Assembly: GCA_004194705.1 (NCBI GenBank)
Contig: SADC01001390.1
Coordinates: forward strand, 67,501-131,500
Reading direction: 5' to 3'
From: Ditylenchus dipsaci
Lineage: Eukaryota; Nematoda; Chromadorea; Rhabditida; Anguinidae
Length of the DNA: 64,000 nucleotides
Part shown: in pieces, positions 25,498 to 37,500 of the stretch
How positions within the stretch are numbered: position 1 is the stretch's first letter
Layout of the letters: each line of letters opens with the position of its first letter
Notes under the pieces: model-generated
What the model was told of the DNA's origin: nothing
Database searches by the model: none
The model's input: only the letters and a program-made list of their open reading frames with translations
Translations under genes and position numbers: made by a program

Positions 25498-25768
25498 AGC
25501 CCTTATCCTTAATGGGGGGGGGGTTGGCCTTGCCCCCCCCTGTTGTTGTTGTTATTTTTGTTATTTTTCAGGCTTAGGCAAGGTTAGGCCAGCGTATGTT
25601 AGGCGGGACCCAAACATATTTCAGAATCATGTTTTAGTCCGTCTTAACATACGCTGGCCTAAAAACTTAATATACGCTGGCCTACGCTGGCCATACGCTG
25701 GCCTTAAAAATAACAAAAACACAGCAGGGGTTACCAAGGAAAAAACCTCCCATTGAAAGATAAGGCCC
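25498..25768. mobile_element. AGGCTTAGGC palindromic MITE
   Basis: Outer arms AGCCCTTATCCTTAATGGGG and CCTCCCATTGAAAGATAAGG. Then TTGGCCTTGCCCCCCCCTG against AGGGGTTACCAAGG. Then GGCTTAGGCAAGGTTAGGCC with AGCGTATGTTAGG against AACATACGCTGGCCTAA. The centre carries two or three extra TACGCTGGCC words. Foldback structure, no coding capacity. Confidence 0.8.
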
Positions 25769-26198
25769 AACTTTTCCTTTTGAAAATTAAGTCAAAAGTT
25801 CACCAAAATATATGTTTCAGACCCCGGAAAAGTGAGTAAAAGATTTTTAGTCATAACTTCCATATGCTGGTCTACCCGTAAGCCAAAGTTCTGACCCTAA
25901 ACTTGTTGTTCCACAGGGTAGTTACAGCTATTTTGGGAAGGTCAAATTTTTAGGAGAGGGAAAAGCTGTAACTATTGTGCGGGTGTTTTAACCTGAGCTA
26001 TACTGATGAACTTAACGCTTGGCTAACACTTTTTTGATAAAAATAATTATGCATGATGGTTAGAATCACCCATTGCTGTTAAAAAAAACTCCTGTGGTTT
26101 TAACTTTTTTGTATTTTTATATCCTAAATTAGATTTCTGGCTTCAAATTAAAAGCAATTAAAATATCAAAAAATAATACACCTGATTTTAGCAAGTGA

Positions 26199-29100
26199 AT
26201 GTCCGGATTTGAGAATGCTCAAATTTCCGTCTTAGACTACGCAATATTCGGCTTTAGTTTAGTCATTTCTATTGGCACTGGAATCTACCACGCTATTCAG
26301 TAGGGTTTCTTTTTATATATATAAATAGCTGGAAACACATAACTTTGTTTAATTGTTGAAAAAAATAAAAAAATATTGTTTTAGGAGTAGGCGGCTTTTC
26401 AAAAAGAAAGAAGGGATTAACTGGACAGCCAAAGAAGAATTTCTTATTGGTGGAGGTCAAATGCCGACTATTCCTATAGCACTTAGTTTAGTAACTTCTT
26501 TTTCTCTGGAGTTTTAATGCTCGGCTTACCGGCAGAAATTTTTGAACGAGGTAAGTAGCTTTTTTAATTTCACGCTACCGAGCCAAAGCAATCCTAATAA
26601 ACAAATAGGTTTCAATTTGCACCTTCATTGTAGCTGGGCTAGAATAAAATATTGATGAAAGTTTTGGTGCGATACTCTCCCCTTAATAATTTTTGGAGGT
26701 GCCTAGAACCACCAATTTTCTTCGAAATTTGACGAAAATACTTTTAAATATCCGCCGAGGTCCTGCGGATAAGCCTAAGACAATGGGCTGATGAAAGCGT
26801 TGTTGGGTGTTGTAATGGTCAAAATAGTAGGTTGCGAACCCACTAAGCTACGCATACACTTCATGACCTAATCGTATTGAATCGTACATAACATTGGGCT
26901 ATGAAATGCATTCAGAAACTCTCTTTTTCCAAGTTCTAGTAAGAAAAACAAAACATAAATGAAACAAACTCCGGTACCTTTTGCCTTATTCACCCATGGC
27001 GAAAAGTCAATTTTCGGTCAAAATATTTTTTCTTAAAATGGTCGGACGGGCCCTAAAAACATGTTTTCTACATGTTTTAGATGCTGAAACACTCGAAAAT
27101 CACTTTAAACCACTTTTTGAATGAAAACCAGAAAACCAGGCCCCAAATTTCATTATTTTAAATCTAGTTGGCTGTTAATCATCAGGGTTTATGAAATCGA
27201 CTGTAAATGCAGGATCATTTAGGAACCCATATTTGGATGAGTTTCATCGTTGGAGGAATAGCTTCAGTCATAACGGCTATGGTTTTTCTACCAGTCTTCT
27301 ACAAAATCAAATGCATTTGTATTCACGAGTATTTTATTCACAGGTAAGCTTTTGAGCACTAATTTTCTGCAAACTTCATCTTTTCACATTTCAGATATAA
27401 TTCAATGCTTATCAGGCGCACTTATTCCGGAATATTCTTGATCTTCAACTTAGTATCTTTGTCCGTCATAATCTATGCTCCAGCGGTATGATTCATGCAA
27501 CATATTTAAATTTATTTGAATTTTTAAGTCTTGAAGTCGTTAATTTTTAGACGAGATTTTTGGCCCTATCCCACAATGGAGGTTTTTGCCTTGCCCCCCC
27601 CCCTGTTATTTTTTTTGTGGGTTTTTAGGCTAAGGCTCAGGCAAAAGTAGGCCATTATATGTTATGACGAACTTAAACATGAGTCTAAAATACGTTTTAT
27701 TCCGTTTTTACATACGCTGGCCAACCCTCGCCTAAAGCTTGAAAAATCGCAAAAAAAACAACAGGGGGAACAAGGCAAAAAACCCCCCATTGAGGGATAG
27801 CGCCAGATTTTTTTGAGCCCTTTGCAAACTTTTCAAAAATTCAAAAACTCTTTTGGTTTGTTCCCACATATTTTATGAAATTTAGGTTGCTTTATCTAAA
27901 GTAATTGCCATCGATAAATGGCTTCTTGTAGTGGTAATATTAGTTGTAAAAACCTCTACCTATTGAAAATTTTTCGACATATTTTACAGGTTTTCGGAAC
28001 GACAGCAACTATTTATACATCAGTTGGAGGTCTTAAAGCTGTTGTGTGGACTGATTCTTTTCAGGTATAATTAGTCTTAGTACAAAAATCGGTAGTTTTA
28101 TTGCACTGTATGCTTCATAGATTTTTAATTTGACAACTTGAAAAGGCAAAGCCACTTCAGTCTTTTGAAATGATTTGGGACTAGTATTTATACACACTAT
28201 AAAAAATTGGGAATTTGTTTAAAAAATATATAAAAAAACAAAGGCAAAGGAAAGGTGGTAACAAGGCAAAAAACTACTGGATTCTGGACTAATACCCAAC
28301 TATGATTAATATAAAACGACATTTTAGGCATTGTTTATGTATGGTGGTGTTATTGCTCTTATTTGGAATGCCTTAGGAAATGAAAAAGTTGGCGGCATTT
28401 CTAGGTATTTAAACAATTATTAATTTCAAAAATTTATTATGAAGTGGTTTACGAATTCAAAAAAGTTTAAACTAGTTTGAAATTACAATAAAATCGTCAA
28501 AAAAATCTTACACAAATTTTTAATATTTTTGAGTTTCAAATAGAATTAATGAGGGCTGTCGAAATTGAGGTCAAATACCAACTTGCGATGATTTATGACC
28601 TAATTTTATAACTTTAAATTAATAACCGTAATTTTATTACTTTTTCTTTCAAGGCAAAAAATCAATTCATGGTCGAGAAATGTGTAAAAAATGTCCGCCG
28701 GACACCAAAAAACATACTTCTAACCTAAGCCTAAGCATGAGACAAGGTTAAAACCCACTTTGGGCAGTAGGTGATATAATAAATTTTAGACTAAATTTTA
28801 AAGTCTCTTGGTGATCATTTTAAACATTTTGTAGCATAAAATTACTTATACCTATCAAAATTTTTGAAAAAATTTATAAAATTTTCAGAGTTTGGAAACT
28901 TGGAATAGAAAATGGGCAATTGACTGATCTCTTCCGTTTTGATCCATCTATTTTTCAGGCAAAAAAGCTCAAGCTGTTTAAATATTCGATTCTTATTTAA
29001 CGATTTTCAGTACAATTCATTTTGGATCAATTTATTCAGTGGAACAATAACTTGGCTAGCTTCTTTTGGTATTAATCAGCTGTCTATCCAGCATTACAAC

Positions 29101-32100
29101 AGTGTGCCTACCCTACGAAATGCCAAGCAAATAATTTATTTTACCATTATACCCTTTTCTATGTTAGTGACGACCATATCTTTCATTGGACTACTTGTAT
29201 TGGCCTACTTTTACAATTGCAATCCACTGGAGACTCAAGAAATCGTAGAAAAAGACCACTTGACCATGTTATTTGCCTTTCGAATACTGGGTAAGAGTAT
29301 TTAACAAATATTCGACAAAGTAATATTGAGAGCAGGATATAGCCTTTATAGCATTATATTATTAAGTTTACGAAAATTAAGTCACAAATTCTGAATTAAA
29401 GTTGATTTCCAAGCATTATTGTTCTGAAGGGTGCCAAAAAATGTGACTACCTAAAACAAAATTTGAGTATGCAGACCCTTGCCCAATCAATTTCCTTTTC
29501 AAAATCTCTCACCCACTTAGAATTTTAGAAAATGAGAAAATAACCAAGATGACATTTACAGGCAAAATAAAACAACTTGTATCTGAAAGTTCAATAGGAG
29601 TTATTTTTTTTGACTAACTCTGTCGTGAAAAGACACCAGCTTTTGAAAATTCCTTAGCAAGTCTTATGCTTAAACTGACTTAAATGCATGTTGATTCACT
29701 GAATGGCAATTCCAAAGTCAAAAAAAATGTTTACTTTTGTAATCTTTTTCCTAACTAGAATCCGAGCTAACCTTCTTTAAAAAAGTTCTGTGTACGTTTG
29801 TTTAAAGGCGCATTCTTAGTGAGTAGTCTGTTTGCGGATGCTGAACCAGACTACTCACTAAGCATCTCGGAAACAGAGTCCGCGCTTTTATATATTTTTT
29901 AAAATTATTTAGTCGGTGTGGTTTTTTTTATTCTCCAGCTGCTTAAGTAGGTTCTGACATCATGTAGACGAGGTTCTGCCTAAGAATCCTAACTCGAATT
30001 TCAGTGCGGATGCTTGGGCAGATTCTTTCGTTTTTACATCATTTTTCAAACAACGTCTGCTTTATTGATGGCTCATCTGGTAGCCCTTTACCTTAGCTAT
30101 GAGATGAGAATAACAGAATGATTTTTGAATAATTACAAAAAGTTGTGGCCGCTTCCTAGTGTAAAGTCTGGTTTCGCATCCACAAACAGCCTCCTCATTG
30201 GGCCTCAAGAGAAATGAAATGTTCTTCAACTAAACAAAAACCTTAAATCAGGGATGGAATGAAAATTTTTGGAAAAAGTACATTTGGCCAAAAAGGTACA
30301 ATTTGGTCATTTTTTGTCAAAAGTGCCATTTTATCCAGTCATTATTGCCATTTTGATACGAAAAAAAGATTTTGACGTAAAACTTCATAAATCAAAAGAT
30401 TTAGGGTCCCAAAAAATTACAAACCTTTTAAAAAGTGCGATTCCCATCTTTGCCTTAAAGGACCATTGCCGTCCCCGACAACGAGAATTTCAAATGTTTG
30501 AATTCGCGCGGGACACTTCTCTTTCGTCTTTCATTTTACTCTTTTGAGTCATTCAAAGCAAGTCAAAAGAGTAAAATGAAAGACGAAAGAGAACTGTCCC
30601 GCGCCAATTCAAACATTTGAAATTCTCGTTGTCGGGGATGGCAATGGCCCTTTAAAGGCTTCAATTTTCTAATAGTCTAATGAAAAGCTTCAGGCACAAC
30701 TCCTGGGCTGTTTGGTTTGTACATAACGTGTATTATGAGTGCTACCCTAAGTTCTATTTCTTCTAACTTGAGTAGTTCCGCCGCTGCTTTGTATGAAGAC
30801 TTCTTGAGGCAAATAGTTGAGCGCAATTTGACAGATGTGCAAGCAACTAACTTTAATAAGGTTAATTTTGAAACTGAAATTTCGTTTTGCTAAGTTTTTT
30901 TCAAGAATCAAACAGCATGAATCAAAATAAATTACCTGAAATTGTGAATTTAGTTTTTATTCGAATGATAACCACCAAATTCTTCATATATTACTCGAGA
31001 AATTATACAGTTATTTCGGTAGGTCTCATTCTACCTCATCTCGTGATACATAATGCCAGCATTCAAATTTAAATCGTCATTTCGGCTTGAGAACCCATTC
31101 GCGATTTGGAATTTTGAACTTGCAGGACAACTTTTTCACTACAAAAATATCCAAAATAAAATTTTAGAATTATTTTTTATGCCAATTAAATTTTATTTAT
31201 TAGCTGGAGAAAATCCTGAAATGCTAGCAATAAGTGACAGTGAATAACATATAAAAATATTTAGTTAGTTGTGTTGTTGTTGGGAATCATGTCAACAATA
31301 CTTGCCTTTGCGGCCGAACGTTTGGGAGGCATACTTAGAGTTAGTTTACCAACAAAAAACTGTAGCTAAGCATTATAAATACACTTTTTAGATGTGCGCG
31401 AGTGTCCTAGGCGCTTTCTCTGGCCCTATGGTCGGTAAGCAATTATTTCAAGTGTCAGTCAAACTAATTGTGTTTAAGGTATATTCGTGCTGGCCATGTT
31501 TGTGCCAAAAGCAGGCACCAAAGCTACGATGATCTCATTTGTTGTGTCTAACATAATAATGTGCACGATTTGTACTGCTAACTATGTTTTGGATCCCTAT
31601 TCAAAGCTGGCTCGACGCACTAACTCAACGTACTATTCAAGTATTTATTGTAAATTTAGTAATAAAGATTACCTTTTAAAAAGGTTTCTTAAAGCCCTAG
31701 AAATCACCGAAAAAATGCACCACAATTAGATCGAACCATTAGGTGCTAAGCTGAAACTCGAACAAGAAACCGCCAGAACTGTGCAATTAATTTCGCATAT
31801 TCTGTTAATCCCATCTTGTAGAGTTAACGCCCCCTTGCTTCAAAGTCGTATTTTTGACATTGTGTTTTTGACCCACTTTTTAAACACTTCTCATGGAAAA
31901 ATTACCAAAGAGTTGATAGCTCATTTCCTGGCTACAAAATGTTTGGTAACTTGTCTGAAAGCAGTGATCAGAAGTGGGTCAAAAAAATTTGAAATTTTTT
32001 GAAAAGTCAAATCAAAGATCGCGAAAATTTAAAATTTTAAAATTTTCAGAATGATTTTTAAAGTATTACTGTTAGACGTGAAATCAAAAAGTAACGTAAG

Positions 32101-32739
32101 GTCATGTTATCAGATTTGGCACTTGACATGTCCTTGATATGGGGTTATGTAAATATTCTAAAAGTAGGGTTGCCCACATTCTGAGTTCGCCTTCTTGGCG
32201 AAACAACGAACAAAACTTTTTTACAGATTATCGTGATGCCTGTTTCCTTCAAATCTTTTAATTTTTTTTCGAAGTGATAACAGGAGAGGACCTTTTAAGC
32301 TTTTAGAAAATTGCTTAAGCGAAATTTAAAATAATGCTATTCAGACTAGCTGGATGCGATCACCATAACTTCACTATACCTCCAACCTTAAATTACGATC
32401 CCTTTTACGGAGATCCACACACTTCACACGTTGCTAGGTTAAATATTATAATATCTTTCTAATTCTTATATATTTTTTGCTTCCAGGATATCTATCTACG
32501 CATACCCTGGTTTAGGTTTAATAATCATGCTCTCCATCGGATTGCCTCTTGTATATTTGCTGGATGAGCCAGTGCTAGAAAATATTGAACATTTGACTTT
32601 TTGGGGAAGAAAGTAATAAAATTAAAGTTGTTCTAATTCTAAATGATATATTAATTTTAGTTTACCAGTTCCGAAGATGGTCTTGGATAGTAGGAAAAAG
32701 TTTTATTTTTTAAATGATTTAAAAAAGCAGGCAATATAA
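26199..32739 (+). CDS. SLC5-type sodium-coupled transporter, tandem copy 1 (one frame break)
   Basis: Sodium:solute symporter of the plasma membrane, closest in motifs to the monocarboxylate/multivitamin/iodide group (SLC5A5/6/8/12). The substrate cannot be read. Exons: 26199-26299, 26385-26550, 27223-27343, 27395-27485, 27886-27933, 27990-28064, 28328-28404, 28889-28958, 29011-29290, 30694-30860, 31265-31339, 31392-31434, 31479-31629, 32345-32437, 32487-32612, 32661-32739. Diagnostic motifs are EEFLIGGGQMPTIPIALSL, YTSVGGLKAVVWTDSFQ, FSGTITWLASFGINQLS, TPGLFGLYITC and IYAYPG near the C-terminus. Phases agree at every junction except one. Exon 2 lacks one base in or next to the T5 at 26499-26503, compared with the neighbour copy. 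Without that gap it codes for about 587 residues, normal for SLC5. The intron at 28959-29010 is GC-AG. Copy 1 has GGG where the family and copy 2 have GGR. Confidence 0.9.
27562..27804. mobile_element. AGGCTTAGGC palindromic MITE in SLC5 copy 1 intron 4
   Basis: Cleanest copy of the family. GGCCCTATCCCACAATGG opens and CCATTGAGGGATAGCGCC closes. TTGCCTTGCCCCCCCCC pairs with GGGGGAACAAGGCAA, and TTTTTAGGCTAAGGCTCAGG with CGCCTAAAGCTTGAAAAA. Lies wholly inside the 400-nt intron. Confidence 0.85.
29811..30110 (-). mobile_element. Interspersed element, copy 2 (partner at 9034-9395)
   Basis: Inverted copy of the element at 9034-9395, inside SLC5 copy 1 intron 9. Its end carries the hairpin CTTAGTGAGTAGTCTGTTTG / GACTACTCACTAAG. 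A further fragment (GCATCCACAAACAGCC) follows at 30177-30192. Confidence 0.65.
30455..30656. mobile_element. Near-perfect 200-bp palindromic MITE
   Basis: Left arm CTTAAAGGACCATTGCCG, CCCCGACAACGAGAATTTC, AAATGTTTGAATTCGCGCG. The right arm is the same reversed, ending GGATGGCAATGGCCCTTTAAAG. The centre is TTTTACTCTTTTGAGTCATT against AAGAGTAAAA. Same family as 12610-12849, located in SLC5 copy 1 intron 9. Confidence 0.88.
31838..31995. mobile_element. Palindromic element with CTCATCTC.CTGGCTACAAA core
   Basis: CATTGTGTTTTTGACCCACT at the left pairs with AGAAGTGGGTCAAAAAAATT at the right, around TAGCTCATTTCCTGGCTACA. It lies in SLC5 copy 1 intron 13 (31630-32344). Relatives are at 20540-20690, 50000-50125 and 61165-61330. 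Confidence 0.6.
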
Positions 32740-34557
32740 ATTTAAACTGTGATACTTATATGGGTCAAAATGTGAAATTGTTATAAATGTGTATAATTTT
32801 TTGTTGTTGTTTATTAATTGTTAAAATGTATAAATCGACTTTGTTACAACTCATGTTTTTCACAGTAATTAGTGTTACACAAAAATTTACAAAACCAGAC
32901 AAGATAAGTTTAAAAACTATAAAAACCGTAATTACACTAGTTTGCATTAAAAAACTAGTCGTATGATTTTTGCTGCTCTAGATGTTGCCACTGGCACGAT
33001 CCTTTTTGCACCTACAGTTCATCCTATAAGATACATTTTAGAAAACTTGAAGTCATTTTACGTCTGTTCCTAATTTTTTTCGTCAAATCAAAGAAAAAGT
33101 AAAAACTTTTGTAAAATTGTAAATGTAACTTTTCTGATAATATGAAAAGGCACAAAACAGATAATAGATAAAAAACTGGAAAAAATGTCCCCTATCAATC
33201 GACAAACTTGCAATTGTCGCTTATTCGACCCTAATATTTCCGCAAAATTGTGAAAATCTTTAAAGGGGCATGCTCACGTGTTTAAATTTGTCCCCGCCGA
33301 TTCAATTTTTTTTCCGAATCATTGGACTTCTGTAAGGATTTTTCAACTTGGTTTCTAAAAAAAGAAGGTTTAGTATATAATTTAAGGTGTAGTTTTGTTA
33401 GAAACGGGGAAAAGCCATTTAGGTTTGAAAAAATGGCTTCGGTGGCGCAGTGAGTAAGCTTTTGTGTTTTATGGTCATAAAAGGGGGCGAGGTAACAGAC
33501 TCTCCTGCAAAATTAGAAAAAAGTCTTTTAAAGGGGCATTCCCATTCCATTCTCTATTATCTGTTTAAAAGCACTTTTCTTACTAAAAATTAAAGACTAC
33601 CAATGTGCTACTTTATATAAATGAAGAAAAAGTTCTAAGCTTAAAATTTCTGATTTTTATGTAGACTAATAGGATTATTATTGATTTAACAAGTGTATTT
33701 TATTATTCGAGGAAGGCAAAGAACAGGTGATCTCTATCCATACACACTTGTTAATTCTCTTTTTGTTTCCGTCACTGAACAACTTTTAATTTTCTAAAAA
33801 ACATATTGAGCAAAAAAATTTAATTTGATGTTTTGGCTTTATAATTTTTTTATAATTTCAAAGGGCATGCCCTGCGTTCAAAATCGGTGCCTGACAATTT
33901 AAATTTTTCGTAATCATTGGATTAACCTATTTTTCATCGGGTTTCTAACAAAAAAGGTTCAAACTTCAATTTTAGTTATAGTTTTGTTAGAAACGCAATC
34001 GAAAAATTCGCACAGAAAATTTTAATTGGCGGGCACTAATTTTGAAAGCAAGGGTATGCCACCTTCAAGGTAGAAAGTTACCGTTATTAAAAATATTTTT
34101 ATTGAAATTATCGAAACACTTCAAAAAAGAATGTTTTAATTCTTTGTATATAAATAAACTAGTAAGCATCAAAAAAGGGATGTTCATTGCCTTTTCCGAC
34201 TAAACATTTTACAACACAATTTTATCGATTCTTTCTGATCTTCTTTTACGATTTGCCACAACTCTTTTTCATACCATAATTTTGCATCTTTTTTCATTTA
34301 TATATTACTTCCAAACTTTTTAAACAATTTTTGGCATTTCTCAATGATGAATTTCTATGTGATATTGAATTTTTTGGAGTTTGCTTGTTTTATTTAATGG
34401 ATGTAAACTGAAATTTTTTGAATGAAGTACAATTTCGTCATTCCTCACCAAAAAGTTCCATCAATGTGGTGCTTATTGAGTGACAAATAAATTTCACATT
34501 TTTAAATTAAATCACAGTTTGAAGCCTTGCATTATTTTGTGAAATTTCAGCAAGTCG
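32740..34557. other. Intergenic region between the SLC5 copies
   Basis: Contains repeat fragments of the AAAGGGGCATGC family (about 33262-33420 and 33862-34075; arms TTTCTAACAAAAAAGG / TTTTGTTAGAAACGC). It also has a tRNA A-box-like GGTGGCGCAGTGAGTAAGC at 33442-33460 without a clear B box. No gene. A promoter could not be identified. Confidence 0.5.
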
Positions 34558-37500
34558 ATGTCTGTATTCGAGACTGCTCAAATTTCGGTCCTAGACTATG
34601 CAGTATTTGGCTTTAGTCTGTTGATTTCCCTTGTCACAGGAATATACCATGCCATTCGGTGAGTTCTTGTCATTAGTAAAATAGATTTCCCGAAAATTTT
34701 GCCTTAAAATTGACAATTTTAATTGACAAATTAAGCTAAAAATGCTTAAAACAGTATCGTCATCTATAAATTTTCAGCAGCCGCTTGTTGCTAAAAGGCG
34801 ATGATGGTATCAAGCGCACAGCAAAAGATGAATTTCTCATCGGAGGTCGACAAATGCCACGAATTCCTATAGCTTTGAGTCTACTCACTTCTTTTCTGTC
34901 TGGTATTCTCATGCTTGGCCTACCTGCCGAAATTTTTCAGCGAGGTTTGTCAGTTTTACTGTACAGAACGCGCAAATATTTTGACTTTATAGGCACTCAC
35001 ATTTGGATGAGTTTTATAGTTGGAGGTCTGGCATCCCTTATAACTGCCATTGTGTTTCTGCCAGTATTTTACAAGATTAAGTGCACTTGTATCCATGAAT
35101 ATTTTATCCACAGGTATTTATTGAAAATTAGAACTTCATAACTACAGTCGAGCTTATATACAGCCCACGATCTATTTAACATAACTCTGTAATTCGGAGA
35201 TTTGGTTTGGACATAGCTAAATTATGGCAAAGTGACGCTCTATTTAACATAAGGTTTTGGTGGTCGCCTGGTTATGTTGAATAGAGCGTGGATTGTAAAG
35301 GCATCCTAATATAGCGGCGGACGAAGATTTGACTGACCACAAATTCGAGGGTCGACTGACCACGGTTTTCGAGCTCGCACCTTTTAATTTTTTCATTTTT
35401 ATTAAGTTGGGACACACGTTTGAGCCCGTCCTAGAATACGCTAATTTTACTCTTGCCTAAGGCCAAGATTAATTAAAAAATACCAAAACACAGCCTAAAT
35501 AAAAAAGCACGGGTTCCAAAACCGTGGTCAGTCCACCCTAGTTTTAGCCCTATCACCAAATAAGGGGTTTTTTTGCCTAGGTCCTCTCTGCGGTTTTTTG
35601 TGATTTTTCAGGATTAGTCTTACGCAAGGGTAAAATTAGCGTATTTTAGGATTAACTCTAACATGAGTCATAGATATGTTTGAGTTCCTTCCTAACAGCG
35701 GTGGTCTGCTTAAGCCTAAAGTCTGAAAAAATCACAAAAAACCAACAGGGGACCAAGGCGAAAAACCCTCTGATCTAGGGATAGGGCCCTAGAATCGGTG
35801 GTCAGTCAAATTCCTGTCATTTTATATTTTACTTGTAGCGGCACCTTTTTTAACCCGATTTGTTTAGCAGACAAAAAAATTCAACAAAGCTTACCTCCGA
35901 TATAACAGCACTCTTGATGTAACCTGCAGCTGGTTCCCATGGGCTTCGTTACATCCAGGTTCACTGTAGTTGAGATACAGTCCAACCTCGATTTAACAAT
36001 CATTATCTGGACCGGCTGTGAGTGATCGTTGAATATAGGTGATCGTTAAATCGAGACCTATTTACCATAAAAGACGTAGGTGAACGCTATATCGAGGTTT
36101 TCGCACTTTGTCGTTTATGATGTTTAGCATTGCTTAGCCCCTGGACATTTATCGAAACAATTTGAGTTATGTAAACAAAAGGCTACTACAAATATATAGA
36201 ATCGACAACTTGGGATACAGAAAAATTCCAAAAATCAGCTTGGGGACCAAGGCAAAACATTTTAATCATTTCCTCCAAAATTTTTTTTGCTTAAAATGGC
36301 TAAGAATTGTAAATAAATGGTTTAAAAAATGGCGAAAATAACAGGGGGACCGTATCCTCAAGCAAATGTAGAGCCAAACAATTAGTGATCGCTAAATCGA
36401 GACCTTTATCTTTAGTAGGGACCAAGCTTGGGTGATCATTAAATAGAGGTGATCGTTGTATCGAGGTCTACTTTGACCTAATTTAGGGTAAACCAATCGA
36501 ACTTGTTCTTTGTGATCTTTGAATCGAGATGATCGTTAAATCCAGGTGGAGCTTGTCCACAATGTGCGCCCCAAAAATCTGCCTTGGTCCCCTGTTCTTT
36601 TTTCTTAAAAAATGCTTTGGTCCCCCCTGTCCACTAGAGTTATAATAATGTTGTGATCATGGTGATTATGGTTAATGATCACCTTGAACATGATCACCTT
36701 CAAAACAACAGGGGAACCAAGGCATTTTTTAAGAAAAAAACAGGGGGACCAAGGCAGATTTTTGGGCGCACATTGTGGACAAGCTCCATCCAGGTTCGAC
36801 TGTATTAATATATTGGCCGGGAGCGGCCCCATGGTGTCCTATTATCGGCGTGCCCAGTTCTCAATGTTTCAGTGTGATGTGTTTGTATAACACACATTCA
36901 AAGGATGAACTTAGACAACACTAGTTCACAGTTAAATTGAAAAACGACAATAGTAATAAAAATTAAATATATTAGATACAACTCCAAGCTCATCAGGCGG
37001 TCTTTCTCAGCTATATTTTTAGTGTTTATTCTGGTTTACATGGCTATTGTGATTTATGCTCCATCAGTGAGTTACTCTGAGACACTTTTTGTTATAAATT
37101 TATTTATATATACAGGTTGCCATGTCAAAAGTCATAAATGTGGACAAATGGCTTCTTATACTAGTAAGTTTTTACTGCAAACCTTTTTTGAAAAATCATT
37201 TACAGGTATTTGGAGCTACGGCAACTATCTACACCTCAGTAGGTAGAAATAATTTCCCTAGATTAAAAAAGCTGTCAAATATTAATGCATAGGAGGCTTA
37301 AAAGCCGTTGTGTGGACTGACTCTCTGCAAGTAACCCTTTTTATACTCAAAAATTTTGACATATTTTAAAGCTTTAAGGCGTTGTTAATGTACGGAGGTG
37401 TGGTTGCCCTTATTTGGAAAGCACTGGCCAATGAAAAAGTCGGCGGGATTTCTAGGTCATTCTATCAATGATCCTGAGATAATTAATCTTTGGTAAATTG

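Noticed and set aside
33442..33500. tRNA gene
   Set aside because: Only an A-box-like GGTGGCGCAGTGAGTAAGC; no B box and no cloverleaf.
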